Assembly (NCBI GenBank): GCA_965603365.1
Contig: CBFDCR010000011.1
Location: 29,282-93,281, forward strand
Reading direction: 5' to 3'
From: JAHELQ01 sp965603365
GTDB taxonomy: Bacteria; Acidobacteriota; Aminicenantia; UBA2199
Length of the DNA stretch: 64,000 nt
The notes beneath the pieces are model-generated. The model was given only the letters and a program-made list of their open reading frames with translations, ran no database searches and was not told the DNA's origin. The position numbers and the translations under genes are program-made. Below, piece by piece: positions 8,348-18,156 of this stretch; within the stretch, counting starts at the first letter, position 1, and each line of letters begins with the position of its first letter.

Positions 8348-10966
8348 ATGAATATTGCCATCATCAGCAGCCATGATATCCACGGCGGCGCGGCCCGGGC
8401 CGCTTACCGGCTCCACAAAGGGCTGCGATTACTTAACCAGCAGCCTGTCATGATCGTCCGCAAGAGAGACTCCGGCGATCCCGATGTGTTCCAGGTACAG
8501 TCAAAGAGGGCGCGATTCCAGGTGGAGCAGAATGTGGTGTGGATCGCCCAGAAGCATGTATTAGATATGAACCGTACCGACCGCTCCAACACATTCTTTT
8601 CGCTGCCTTATCCGGGCTACGACATCTCCGGTTGTGAACCCATCCGCCAGGCCGATGTCATTAACCTCCACTGGGTGACCCAGTTCCAATCGGTGGAGTC
8701 GGTGGCCAGACTCCTGTCCCTGGGGAAACCGGTGGTCTGGACCCTCCACGACGAAAACCCCTATACCGGAGGGTGCCACTATACGGCTGGCTGCCAGGGG
8801 TATCGGGCAGACTGCCGGGATTGTCCCCAACTGAAATATGATCGCTGTCTTCTCCCCTCTCGCATCCTTGAAAATAAATGTCGATACTGGCGGCACAACC
8901 TCACCATTGTTACCCCCAGCCGGTGGTTGGCGGGGAATGCCCGGCAAAGCAAGGTATTTCAAAAATTTGACGCCCGGGTGATCCCCAACTCTATCGAGAC
9001 CGATCTTTTTAGACCTCAAGAAAAAGCCAGCGCCAGAGCCGCCCTTCAGATAGATCCCGAGGCGCTGTGCATTCTATTTAACGCCGAATATCACAGCGAA
9101 AAGAGGAAAGGATTTAGAAAATTGCTGGAGGCGCTGGAATTTTGCCAGAAAAACAGGGACTTTAAAAAGCTGGTTTCCAACCGCAAAGTCTTATTACTGA
9201 CCGTCGGCAATCCCCAGCAGGAATTGATTCAACTGGGAATCCCGTTTAAATTCTTTGGCTACCTGAAGTCGGACGAGAGGTTGGCGGAGATTTACTCCGC
9301 CGCCGATATTTATGTGCTGCCCTCCCTGGAGGATAATCTGCCCAATACCATGCTGGAAGCCATGGCCTGCGGCACCCCGGTGGTCAGTTTTAAGGTGGGC
9401 GGCATGTTGGATATGATCCAGAACGGTCAGAACGGCATGATGGTAGCGCCCTTTGACAGCCAGGCACTGGGGGGGGCGATTTTAAAACTGGCTTTCGATC
9501 ACAAGCAGAGGGCAAAAATGCTGATCAACTGTCGGCGGCTTATCGAAGAAAACTATCGACTCGAACACCAGGCAACCGCCTATTCAGAACTATTCCAGGA
9601 GTTAACCTCCCATGCCGGTAAAAGAGCCTTGAGTCGGAACCTGGCTTACAGAGAGTCGATACATCGAGACCAAAAGGACCGGAAAATTGTTTTGTCAGGC
9701 GAAGGTTTTCGGATTCCCGGTGATTTCTTGCGCATTTTTAAGGAATGTCTCAGCCATAACAAGGAGCAGCAGAGAACCGGGGCCCCGTCTCGGGATAGGG
9801 CCGGAGAAGGCAACTGGCAACGCTTCAAGGGGTTTATCGAAACCCGGATACTCTACTTTCACCCCCACTGGTTCACCGGAGCTGCCGTCCTGACCTGGCG
9901 GTATCTCAACAGGATTTTTAGAATATTGAAATATAAAAAACCGGCTGCCCAGGGTGCGAATACGAAAAAAAAGGCAATATATGACCGTATTCCCGGGTAT
10001 TTTAAGGGATATGATCGCAAGATCGACGTCGCCGATCAGTTGAAAGTCAGTTACGGCAGCCACCGCAGCGGCTGGGGCTACGCCATCCAGTGTTTCAAAG
10101 AGCTGCACAATCCGGCGGGTGTTTTGATGGATACCTTTATCGAAAGGACGTTCTACTGGCATCCCCGGGGTATCAGGCCGCACTTGAGACCCTGGATCGG
10201 CTTTTTCCATGTCCCCCCTACCATACCCGAATGGTTTATGTCGGAGCAGTCAAACGACCGCATCATCCAGTCGCCTGCATTTCAGCAGAGTCTCCCTTTT
10301 TGCCGGGGTATTTTCGTCCTTTCAAAATATCACCAGAGATCGCTGAAAAAGAAAATCGATGTGCCCATAAATGCCCTGATTCATCCCACCGAAATACCCG
10401 ATCTGAAGTGGACCTGGGACCGATTCAGGGCCAACAAGGAAAAGAAGCTTATCCAGATCGGCTGGTGGCTGCGGAAATTTCATTCCATTTTTTTGCTAAA
10501 GACGAATCGCTATAAAAAGGTTATGCTGGGAGTAAACTCTCCCCATGCCAGAGAACTGATGCAGCGGGAGGCGGATATGTTAAAGAAGAGGGGACTCTTT
10601 TCTCCAGAGATGTACCGGGGGGCGGCAGTGGTGCCGTTTTTGCCCAACAGCGAGTACGACCGGTGGTTGTCTGAAAATATTGTTTTTATTGATCTGTACA
10701 ATGCCAGTGCCAACAATGTCATTATCGAATGCCTCGCCCGCAGCACCCCCATACTGGTCAACCCGCTGCCGCCGGTAAAAGAATATCTGGGCAAGGATTA
10801 TCCCTTGTACTTTACTTCCCTGGAGGAGGCCGCGGCCAAGGCCGAAGATGTCGATCTGGTATATAAGGCGCACCAGTATTTGCTGGACCATTCTATCAAA
10901 CCGAAGTTAAAGAGGGAGTATTTCCTGGATTCCTTTATTCATTCGGATATCTATACTAAATTGTAG
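8348..10966 (+). CDS. Fused bifunctional protein: GT4 plus GT-B-like domain
   Basis: 872 residues. Residues 1 to about 420 are a GT4 enzyme nearly parallel to the one at 5358 (GGAARAAYRLHKGLR, the TGGCHYTAGC block, NAEYHSEKRKGF, LEAMACGTPVVSFKVGG). Residues about 545-872 are the domain found alone at 7330. A linker of about 120 residues joins them and contains none of the coiled coil of 5358. Two separate genes in one copy and one gene in the other is strong evidence that the two activities are coupled, for instance adding two consecutive sugars. The order of split or fusion events cannot be told. A 25-base gap separates it from the gene before. Confidence 0.88.
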   Translation: MNIAIISSHDIHGGAARAAYRLHKGLRLLNQQPVMIVRKRDSGDPDVFQVQSKRARFQVEQNVVWIAQKHVLDMNRTDRSNTFFSLPYPGYDISGCEPIRQADVINLHWVTQFQSVESVARLLSLGKPVVWTLHDENPYTGGCHYTAGCQGYRADCRDCPQLKYDRCLLPSRILENKCRYWRHNLTIVTPSRWLAGNARQSKVFQKFDARVIPNSIETDLFRPQEKASARAALQIDPEALCILFNAEYHSEKRKGFRKLLEALEFCQKNRDFKKLVSNRKVLLLTVGNPQQELIQLGIPFKFFGYLKSDERLAEIYSAADIYVLPSLEDNLPNTMLEAMACGTPVVSFKVGGMLDMIQNGQNGMMVAPFDSQALGGAILKLAFDHKQRAKMLINCRRLIEENYRLEHQATAYSELFQELTSHAGKRALSRNLAYRESIHRDQKDRKIVLSGEGFRIPGDFLRIFKECLSHNKEQQRTGAPSRDRAGEGNWQRFKGFIETRILYFHPHWFTGAAVLTWRYLNRIFRILKYKKPAAQGANTKKKAIYDRIPGYFKGYDRKIDVADQLKVSYGSHRSGWGYAIQCFKELHNPAGVLMDTFIERTFYWHPRGIRPHLRPWIGFFHVPPTIPEWFMSEQSNDRIIQSPAFQQSLPFCRGIFVLSKYHQRSLKKKIDVPINALIHPTEIPDLKWTWDRFRANKEKKLIQIGWWLRKFHSIFLLKTNRYKKVMLGVNSPHARELMQREADMLKKRGLFSPEMYRGAAVVPFLPNSEYDRWLSENIVFIDLYNASANNVIIECLARSTPILVNPLPPVKEYLGKDYPLYFTSLEEAAAKAEDVDLVYKAHQYLLDHSIKPKLKREYFLDSFIHSDIYTKL

Positions 10967-10972
10967 ACCGGC

Positions 10973-12025
10973 ATGAACGTATCCATTCTATTGCCCAACC
11001 TGAACAATCGCCCTTATCTAGAGCAGCGGATGGAGTCTATCCGGGCCCAAACATGGGGCGAATGGGAACTCATTGTCATGGATGGCTGTTCGCAGGACGG
11101 TGCCTGGGAGTTCTTTCAGGCATGTGCCGCCAGAGATTCCCGGATAAAGTTGTATCAGTCGAAAGAGAGGGGAATCTATAATAATTTTAATAAGTGTATC
11201 CGGCTGGCCCGGGGAGAGTATGTCTATTTCGCCACCAGCGACGATACCATGAGCCCGGATGCCCTGGAAAAAATGGCCACGGCACTGGAAAAAAACCCTG
11301 AGTGCGACATTGCCCACTGCAAACTGAAGATCATCGATGAAAAGGGCGGTGTCAGCGAGGAAAAAAGCTGGGATGATTTTTTTATCGTGAAATATTTCGG
11401 GAATCTGATCGATCGAATGCATATCAGGCGGGCACCTCATGACGGTATACTTCACTTCTGCGGCATTACGGTTTATACATCTTTGACACAACTGCTCATT
11501 CGCCGCCGGCTCTTCGACAGGATCGGCTTGTTCCTCGCCGATTTCGGTCCCACCGCCGATTTTGAATGGGAGATGCGGGCCACCCTGCTGGCCCATACGG
11601 TGCATGTCCCGGAGTACCTGGCCACCTGGCGTCTGCACCGGGACCAGGCCACCTCCGCTCATACCATCCATAGAGCCAAAGCCGAAGGAAAATTTTTAAA
11701 AATGGCCGGTCATGCGCTCAGAGTGGCCAGGAGACTCGAGCCGGAAATGGTGAAACGGTTTAACATGAAGGAGTTGAAATATCTTCTCCTGAAGGAAAAA
11801 CTCTTTCATGAGGCACATTTGAATAGAGGCTCCTTGGGAAAATGTATTTCCGGCCTCAAGTGGCTGCTGCTTCATCCCTCGTTGACTGGGGAATTTCATA
11901 AAACCAGGAAAAATCAAAACCGCTTCCTCTCCCAGGAAAGTTTTTTGGATTATATCAAAGAAATAATCGAAAAATATGGGCTGGAAGATCATTTGGTTGT
12001 TAAAGAAGTCAAACAAGGGGTATAA
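10973..12025 (+). CDS. Glycosyltransferase family 2
   Basis: A 350-residue GT-A enzyme. It opens with SILLPNLNNRPYL, has the DGCSQDGAW donor-site motif, the KERGIYNNFNKCIRLARGEY block of the WcaE-like subgroup and the metal-binding pair in ATSDDTMSPDAL. The C-terminal third is helical and basic. The start ATG 10973 lies six bases after the previous stop. It is followed after five bases by a sulfotransferase, so the sugar it adds could be the one sulfated (inference only). Confidence 0.88.
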   Translation: MNVSILLPNLNNRPYLEQRMESIRAQTWGEWELIVMDGCSQDGAWEFFQACAARDSRIKLYQSKERGIYNNFNKCIRLARGEYVYFATSDDTMSPDALEKMATALEKNPECDIAHCKLKIIDEKGGVSEEKSWDDFFIVKYFGNLIDRMHIRRAPHDGILHFCGITVYTSLTQLLIRRRLFDRIGLFLADFGPTADFEWEMRATLLAHTVHVPEYLATWRLHRDQATSAHTIHRAKAEGKFLKMAGHALRVARRLEPEMVKRFNMKELKYLLLKEKLFHEAHLNRGSLGKCISGLKWLLLHPSLTGEFHKTRKNQNRFLSQESFLDYIKEIIEKYGLEDHLVVKEVKQGV

Positions 12026-12030
12026 GACAT

Positions 12031-12936
12031 ATGGAACCCGTCAGGTTTTTGTGCATAGGCCCTGAAAAAACAGGTACTTCCTGGTTGTATCGCCAACTGA
12101 TATACCATCCGGAGGTTTTCGTTCCCAACTATAAAGAGATAAACTATTTTCTGAAAAACAGAGTACTGGTTCACAATAACATTTTCAAGAGATTATTCAG
12201 CCCCTATTGGTATTATCGGTCATTGAGAAAATATATATGCGGAAGAGTGAAGAGTTACTTAAAGAGCATTGGGCATTTGGGGCCAGTCGATGTGGATACT
12301 CTGGTGTGGGATTTAAAATTTTTTTTCCTCCCCCGAACCGATAAATGGTATAAAAAAATTACATCTAAAAAGGACAAGAAAGCGGTGGGTGAAGTCGCAC
12401 CGCTCTATGCCTATTTAAGGGATGACGACATCGGCGAAATTCTTAAACTTTTCCCGGACTTAAAAGTTATTATCCTATTGCGGAATCCGGTCGACCGCCT
12501 CTGGTCAAAAGCCAAAATGAACCTGCTGCAGTTGCCGGGTAGGGATATTTCTCAGGTTTCGGATGACGAATTTTACTCCCATTTTGAAGGGGAGATTAAG
12601 ATGCTGCCCTGCTATGTTGAATTGATCGATAGATGGGCGACAATTTTTCCTCCAAAAAATATTCACGTAAATTTCTATGACAAAATAAAGGCCCAATCCC
12701 TGGATTTTTTGGCGGAGGTGTTCGCCTTTCTGGGAATTGATGGGAACCGATTTCCCCCGGAAATCAGCGAAAATTTAAGGCAAAAGGCCAATGAAGGTCT
12801 TTCGCTGCAAATCCCGGCAAAATTTGCCCATTACCTGGCCGGGAAGTATAAAGAGCCAATCTTAAGATTGAGCAGACGATACGATATCTATCCTCAGCAG
12901 TGGTTGATGGATATGGATAAAATGCTCTCCCGGTAA
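12031..12936 (+). CDS. Sulfotransferase, heparan-sulfate/NDST-like type
   Basis: A 301-residue PAPS-dependent sulfotransferase. The 5'-PSB loop is IGPEKTGTSWLY and the 3'-PB motif is LRNPVDRLWSKAK, together typical of Sulfotransfer_1/Sulfotransfer_3 proteins related to heparan-sulfate sulfotransferases. The KEINYF segment after the loop matches the acceptor-side pattern seen in that group. The base composition is AT-richer than the flanking glycosyltransferases, as in the gene at 3125. Preceded by a GT2 and followed by an FkbM methyltransferase, so it belongs to a run of sugar-decorating genes. Confidence 0.88.
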   Translation: MEPVRFLCIGPEKTGTSWLYRQLIYHPEVFVPNYKEINYFLKNRVLVHNNIFKRLFSPYWYYRSLRKYICGRVKSYLKSIGHLGPVDVDTLVWDLKFFFLPRTDKWYKKITSKKDKKAVGEVAPLYAYLRDDDIGEILKLFPDLKVIILLRNPVDRLWSKAKMNLLQLPGRDISQVSDDEFYSHFEGEIKMLPCYVELIDRWATIFPPKNIHVNFYDKIKAQSLDFLAEVFAFLGIDGNRFPPEISENLRQKANEGLSLQIPAKFAHYLAGKYKEPILRLSRRYDIYPQQWLMDMDKMLSR

Positions 12937-12960
12937 ATTTATGCCCGCAGGAGATAGGAA

Positions 12961-13623
12961 ATGATCGAGTTTTATAACCACCCCACCAATAACGACAGAT
13001 GGATCATCGATCTATATAAGGGGAAAAGGGGAGGCTATTTTTTCGAAGCCGGGGCTCTGGATGGGGTCGGGGGCTCCTGTACTTACACGTTGGAAAGATA
13101 CTTTGGCTGGTGGGGTATACTGGTGGAACCCGGGAAACCCTTTAAAAGACTGGTCAAGAATAGACCCAACAGCCTTTGCCTGAATGTCTGCATCTCCGAC
13201 CGGAACGGGCAGGTTGTGTTTGTGGAGTCGAATGTCGCCGGCTACAGCGGTATTAAGGATAAATTGATCTTTGAAGAACAAAAGCATCAAAAAAGATGGG
13301 GCAAACCCAAAGATCAATGGCGAACCGGCGGCTATACCGAAAAGACAATTGAGTCGATTACTCTGTACGACTTACTCACGCGGAGCGACGCGCCGAAAGT
13401 CATCGATTATATGGCTCTGGATATTGAAGGCTCTGAATACGATGCGTTAAAAAGTTTCCCCTTTGAGGAGTATAAAATTCTGGCTTTCAGTATCGAAGGG
13501 GATGCCTGTAATGGGCTTTTACGATCAAAAGGTTTCGTTGAGGTTCACAACAAGTTTAATGGGAAAGCCCCATGGGAATACTATTTTGTCCACAAAGACC
13601 TGGCCAGGATCTTGAAAAATTGA
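12961..13623 (+). CDS. FkbM-family methyltransferase
   Basis: A 220-residue SAM-dependent O-methyltransferase. The glycine-rich SAM loop is FFEAGALDGVGGS, the acidic ribose-binding position follows in GILVEPGKP, and the LDIEGSEYDAL motif is diagnostic of the FkbM family. A Shine-Dalgarno-like AGGAGA lies seven bases before ATG 12961. In polysaccharide loci these enzymes usually methylate sugar hydroxyls; the target is not known here. Confidence 0.88.
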   Translation: MIEFYNHPTNNDRWIIDLYKGKRGGYFFEAGALDGVGGSCTYTLERYFGWWGILVEPGKPFKRLVKNRPNSLCLNVCISDRNGQVVFVESNVAGYSGIKDKLIFEEQKHQKRWGKPKDQWRTGGYTEKTIESITLYDLLTRSDAPKVIDYMALDIEGSEYDALKSFPFEEYKILAFSIEGDACNGLLRSKGFVEVHNKFNGKAPWEYYFVHKDLARILKN

Positions 13624-13659
13624 GTCAATGCTCTGGCCACACCATCATTTTATAGAAAA

Positions 13660-14526
13660 ATGGGCAAACAGCAACCGTCGGTGTTCTTAATCATACCCAT
13701 CCATAACGGACTCGACCATACAGTAATGTGTCTGGATCAGGTACGGGAGTTGGATTATCCTGACTTTAAGGCGATCGTCGTCGACGATGGTTCCACCGAT
13801 GACTCGGCCCGATACATCAGCGAGCATTACCCGGAGGTTATTTTGATAGAGGGGGACGGCAGCCTCTGGTGGTCCGGCTCGGTTAATCTGGGAATAAGGT
13901 ATGCCTTAGAGCGTCGGGCCGATTATGTATGCCTGCTCAACAACGACAATACGTTCGGGCGAAATTTCCTGACCGTCCTGGTGGACACCGCCCGGTCTGA
14001 AGATGTCCCCTGTGTATGTTCAAAAGTATACAGAAAAGATACCGACAGGGTTTTTTACGCCGGAGGCACCCGGAATCGCTGGGGAGAGTTGGTGATGAGA
14101 AGTGGCGAGGATTGTGAGGCGTTTAATATAGCCACTGATACCGATTGGGCCGGCGGCATGGGGGTGCTGGTTCGCAGCGATGTGTTTTCACGGGTAGGGT
14201 TGTTTGACGAGGAACGGTTTCCCCACTATTTCGGGGATGCCGATTTTTACTTCCGCCTGAGGGCACATGGGTACAGGATATTGTTTCAGCCTGACAGTGT
14301 GGTCTATAACGATACAGAAAGCACCGGTCGCGCCTACTACAGCGGGAAATGTAAGGATCTTTTCGCCTCCCTCTTCTCCCGGAAATCCCACCTGAATCTC
14401 CGGGATACGGCCAGATTTTATTATCGGTACTCCCGGAAATACGTGCTGCCCATCCTGGCCAAGAGGGTCGTCCGCATCTTCGGCGGCTATGTCAGGGCGC
14501 TGGTGAAGAGGAAAAACCATCGATGA
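13660..14526 (+). CDS. Glycosyltransferase family 2, rhamnosyltransferase-like
   Basis: A 288-residue GT-A enzyme with LIIPIHNGLDHT, VVDDGSTDDSA and GDGSLWWSGSVNLGI, the last block being typical of the GT2 subgroup that includes rhamnosyl- and galactofuranosyltransferases. A metal-binding NNDN motif sits near residue 95. The acceptor-side histidine-acidic patch (FPHYFGDADFYFRL) is also present. The stop overlaps the next start as ATGA. The sugar assignment is only a subgroup resemblance. Confidence 0.87.
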   Translation: MGKQQPSVFLIIPIHNGLDHTVMCLDQVRELDYPDFKAIVVDDGSTDDSARYISEHYPEVILIEGDGSLWWSGSVNLGIRYALERRADYVCLLNNDNTFGRNFLTVLVDTARSEDVPCVCSKVYRKDTDRVFYAGGTRNRWGELVMRSGEDCEAFNIATDTDWAGGMGVLVRSDVFSRVGLFDEERFPHYFGDADFYFRLRAHGYRILFQPDSVVYNDTESTGRAYYSGKCKDLFASLFSRKSHLNLRDTARFYYRYSRKYVLPILAKRVVRIFGGYVRALVKRKNHR

Positions 14527-16061
14527 GAAAGATATTTTCTAAAAATAATCGGCGTCGTATTACCTGTATGGCCGCCGCTATTGTTATCGTTGTACTTCTG
14601 GTGGTAATCTTAACGGTGAGATTTTCGTCCCATCAGAACGAAGGGACTCTTTTGGGAAAACCCGATATTTTAAGCCATCTCAAGGACTATAATCTTATTA
14701 TCATCCTTATCGACGCCCTGCGGGCCGATCACCTGGGCTGCTACGGTTATCATCGAAACACCTCTCCCTTTATCGATTCCCTGGCCAAAGAGGGAATGTT
14801 CTTTGAGCGGGCCATGTCCAATTCATCCTTCACCAGGGAATCGGTGGCGGTATTGCTGTCAGGGAGGCTGCCTTCGAGTGGGGACAGCCTGGGCTGGGGG
14901 GCGAGTCCCTCAAGGCAAATAAAAAATATGGGGGAGTTATTTAAAGAGGCCGGTTATGAAACGGCCTTTCTGAGTAATTCCAGCGTGCTCAATTATCCCG
15001 ATTTTCACGCCGGTTTTAGCGAAGCCTGGTATAATGAAGAGTGGGGGGTCAGCGGCAACGGTCCCACCCTTTCAAAGCGGGCCGGAGAGTTTATCGGGCG
15101 GTGTGACGGCTCGAAATTTATGATATACCTCCATTACCTGGATCCCCACGGTCCTTATGAACCACCGCCGGAATACTATTTACGGTTTTCCCAAAGCATT
15201 CACCCTCGCCCCCTCTCACTGTATAAATATGTGAGAAAAAATTGTGCTGCACTTATAAAAGATGGTTTCGGCCCCGGTGAGGCGCGTTTTGATGACCTGG
15301 TGTTGAGATACGATGCCGAAATCGCCCTGGTAGATCACTCGATTGAATTGCTCTCCCAGACGTTGAGGGAGTTAAACCTTCACCGGAATACACTGGTATT
15401 GATTACCGCCGATCACGGCGAGGAGTTTCTGGAACACGACTTTGTGGAACATGCCTGGACACTGTACAACGAGTCCCTTCATATTCCGCTGATTTTATGG
15501 GCCCCGGGCGTTATAACCCCGCAGCGCATCGATTCACCGGTCTCCATCGTCGATATTTTGCCGACTCTACTTCGTCTGATGGGAATTCCTCATGAACGAA
15601 ACGATTTTGACGGCACACCGCTGTTTCGATTTAAAGAGAGCGGCTTTTATTTTTCTCCCCCAGAAAAACCCTTCATCGCCGAGCTCCTCGTCCAACATCG
15701 AAACCTCATCCGGGCGGTGATCAAGGATAACTGGAAATACATTGCCGCCCAGAGGTGGTTGGCACCGGCGCAGCGTCCCGAAGTGCTGCCGCCCCGGACA
15801 CAAGAGATCGAAAGAAATAAGGAACGACATCTGGACATATGGGGACCCATCGTGCACGAAGAGTTGTACGATCTGTCAACGGACCCCGGCGAGAAACGGC
15901 TGCTTCCTCAAAGTGAAAAGGGCCAAGAACTCAAGAAAATATTGGCCCAATACAAACGTTATTGTCGGCAGCACGGTTTGAAAAAAAACCGCCCCGAAGA
16001 GGAGAAAAGGTCCCTTTCAAAGAAGGAAAGGGAAAATCTGAAAACCCTGGGGTATTTATAA
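14523..16061 (+). CDS. Membrane-anchored sulfatase-like enzyme (alkaline phosphatase superfamily), Thr at nucleophile site
   Basis: 512 residues with one N-terminal membrane span (about 13-33), so the catalytic domain should face the periplasm. Metal-binding motifs are IDALRADHLGCYG near residue 60 and TADHGEEF near 298. True sulfatases need C/S-x-P-x-R for formylglycine; here the aligned stretch reads TRESVAVLLSG with T104 at the nucleophile position and no Cys. That argues for a Thr-nucleophile member, such as a phospho- or sulfo-transferase or a phosphatase, rather than a formylglycine sulfatase. The C-terminus ends LKTLGYL, shared with the two other such genes in this window. Start overlaps the upstream stop as ATGA. 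Confidence 0.83.
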   Translation: MRKIFSKNNRRRITCMAAAIVIVVLLVVILTVRFSSHQNEGTLLGKPDILSHLKDYNLIIILIDALRADHLGCYGYHRNTSPFIDSLAKEGMFFERAMSNSSFTRESVAVLLSGRLPSSGDSLGWGASPSRQIKNMGELFKEAGYETAFLSNSSVLNYPDFHAGFSEAWYNEEWGVSGNGPTLSKRAGEFIGRCDGSKFMIYLHYLDPHGPYEPPPEYYLRFSQSIHPRPLSLYKYVRKNCAALIKDGFGPGEARFDDLVLRYDAEIALVDHSIELLSQTLRELNLHRNTLVLITADHGEEFLEHDFVEHAWTLYNESLHIPLILWAPGVITPQRIDSPVSIVDILPTLLRLMGIPHERNDFDGTPLFRFKESGFYFSPPEKPFIAELLVQHRNLIRAVIKDNWKYIAAQRWLAPAQRPEVLPPRTQEIERNKERHLDIWGPIVHEELYDLSTDPGEKRLLPQSEKGQELKKILAQYKRYCRQHGLKKNRPEEEKRSLSKKERENLKTLGYL

Positions 16062-16065
16062 ACTA

Positions 16066-18156
16066 ATGGTACAGCATATTTTAGGATTGTTATTGTTGGG
16101 TATTATCCTGGTGGGGCCGCTGCCCGTATGCCTCTGGATCGCATACATTCTTAAGAGTAAAGAGGAGAAACCCGGCTTTGCCCACGATTTGCTCGTTATT
16201 TCGGTATGCTGGTGCATTATAGAAGTCTCCATCGGGCTGCTGCTGGGCATACTTCACTGTTTGACCCTCGGTGCTGTGCTCCTGGCGGAATTGTTCGTCT
16301 TTCTTTTGGGCAGCATACTTCTTATTGTTGCCAGACGGCAAAGCCCCTCATTGGGCTGGCGGAATCTATGGAGATTTCCCACCGGCCTGAGTAATCAGGA
16401 AAAAGTGATCATCGGGTTGATCGGTTTCATCGGGATTCTCCTTTTGCTGAACCTGATGACCTCGCCCATGAAGGACTACGACTCCCTGGCCTATCATCTC
16501 CCCACCATGGCCAAATGGTATCAGGCCGGCTCGCTGCCGCGGCTGGCCCAATTCAAGCTAATCGGCAGTTACCCCTATGGCTGGGAGGTGCTGGGTACAC
16601 TCTTTTTAATGCCCTTTGGCGAAGACTTTTTGGTGGCCCTGCCCAACCTGGTGGCCTGGGCGCTTATAGGGCTATCCGTATACCTGATAAGTATAAAAAT
16701 CGGGGTGGAGAGAATCTATGCCCTAACTGCCTCGGCCCTCCTATTAACGCTGCCCGTCATACTGCAAAATGTTAATACGATGCACATTGACCTGGCCTTT
16801 GCCGCCTTTTTCTTAGTGGGGCTCTATTTGGCGATTTGCTGTGTTCAAACGAGATCCGTCTTCTATTTATCGCTGTTTTTAGCCGTCCTGGGCATGATTC
16901 TGGGAATTAAGACCTCGGGAATTGCCTACGGCATGGTCCTGCTTGTGGTCCTGGCTTTTATGATACTGAAAGCGGCCTATGGGGACAAAAATCCGCTAAC
17001 GTTTTCTTTTAAGCCCTATAAGTGGGTGATTCCCCTCTGCACCTGGGGGGTGGTGTCCCTCCTGTTTTTAGGCGGTTTCTGGTATCTGCGGAATTTGATC
17101 GAACTGGGCAATCCCCTTGGCTTTATCAAATTTCAGATTGGGGACACGGTGATTTTTCCCGGTTTTATGAAATCGGCCGCCATTTACAAAACGACGCTGG
17201 CCGGTTCATTCGATCTCACAGATGTCGCCCACTGGAAGACCTTTCTAAATCAGGTTGAAATCCAATTGGGAGTACCGTTCCTGTCGATGATGGCCGCCTC
17301 TTTTTTATTGTTTCTCCGCCCCCTGTTCTTTAAAAAGTCTAAAAAGATGCCCCTGCTCCTCGTTGTCGTTACCCTTCTGGCTGTTACGTTTGTCCTCTAT
17401 TGGCTGACCCCCTATGCCGGCACCAGTAAGGCACTTGGTTTTAAAATACTCCCCTGGCTCGGTCAGGCCATGCGTTATGGCTTCCCCTTTATGGGAATCC
17501 TGGGCGTCACCGCTGCTGCCGGATTGGCAGCCTCCCAAATACGAAAATCTGCCATGGCAGCAGTGGTAGTGATAGGCGGCTTTCCCGGCCTAACAAAAAT
17601 GTTTTTATCCTTTGACGTTACCTGGAATAAGATATTTTTTTTCGTTGTTCTCTTGCTGCTGGCCTGGGGGCTCGGCCGTGTTTGGGCTGCCGATAAACGC
17701 CGTTTTTCCATCTTCCTGGGCCTGGGAATCCTGGTTTTCGTTGTAACGGGCACATCGATTACGCGGGAAAAGCGAGATTTTAACCGCCCCAGGGTTTACG
17801 GCGGGGTGGTGCAATATATCGAGAATCACCTCGATGAAAATGAAACGATTGGCTATGTGTCCAGCAACCGCAGCTATCTATTTTACGGACGGAGGTTGAA
17901 TCGACGGGTTATCTATGTCCCTGCGGGGAAGAGAGACCGGTCTTTATGGCTGAAGATGTTGAGGCGTAAAAACATTGGCCTCATTGCCGTGGGGCCTGAG
18001 TGGAAGGGCTGGAAGCCAAAAAAGGAGAGCCGGTGGCTGGCGGACCCGGACGGCCCCTTTATCCGTGTCTTTGGAAAAAATTTTAGGAAAGAACCGTTTA
18101 TCTACAGAATTAAAGATCACCAGGGGTTCGGTGAGAGTGCTTATCAAGAGCCATGA
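16066..18156 (+). CDS. GT-C membrane glycosyltransferase, GT39/ArnT-like
   Basis: 696 residues with at least ten hydrophobic spans over the first 580 positions and a soluble periplasmic C-terminal part. The first large loop contains KDYDSLAYHLP followed by QFKLIGSYPYGWE, the acidic loop arrangement of polyprenyl-phosphate-sugar-dependent glycosyltransferases (dolichyl-phosphate-mannose/ArnT type). It probably attaches a side sugar to the polymer outside the cytoplasmic membrane, using a lipid-linked donor. Five bases separate it from the sulfatase-like gene, and it overlaps the next gene as ATGA. Confidence 0.82.
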   Translation: MVQHILGLLLLGIILVGPLPVCLWIAYILKSKEEKPGFAHDLLVISVCWCIIEVSIGLLLGILHCLTLGAVLLAELFVFLLGSILLIVARRQSPSLGWRNLWRFPTGLSNQEKVIIGLIGFIGILLLLNLMTSPMKDYDSLAYHLPTMAKWYQAGSLPRLAQFKLIGSYPYGWEVLGTLFLMPFGEDFLVALPNLVAWALIGLSVYLISIKIGVERIYALTASALLLTLPVILQNVNTMHIDLAFAAFFLVGLYLAICCVQTRSVFYLSLFLAVLGMILGIKTSGIAYGMVLLVVLAFMILKAAYGDKNPLTFSFKPYKWVIPLCTWGVVSLLFLGGFWYLRNLIELGNPLGFIKFQIGDTVIFPGFMKSAAIYKTTLAGSFDLTDVAHWKTFLNQVEIQLGVPFLSMMAASFLLFLRPLFFKKSKKMPLLLVVVTLLAVTFVLYWLTPYAGTSKALGFKILPWLGQAMRYGFPFMGILGVTAAAGLAASQIRKSAMAAVVVIGGFPGLTKMFLSFDVTWNKIFFFVVLLLLAWGLGRVWAADKRRFSIFLGLGILVFVVTGTSITREKRDFNRPRVYGGVVQYIENHLDENETIGYVSSNRSYLFYGRRLNRRVIYVPAGKRDRSLWLKMLRRKNIGLIAVGPEWKGWKPKKESRWLADPDGPFIRVFGKNFRKEPFIYRIKDHQGFGESAYQEP

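Noticed and set aside
14523..16061. Formylglycine sulfatase
   Set aside because: The C/S-x-P-x-R signature is absent; Thr occupies the nucleophile position.
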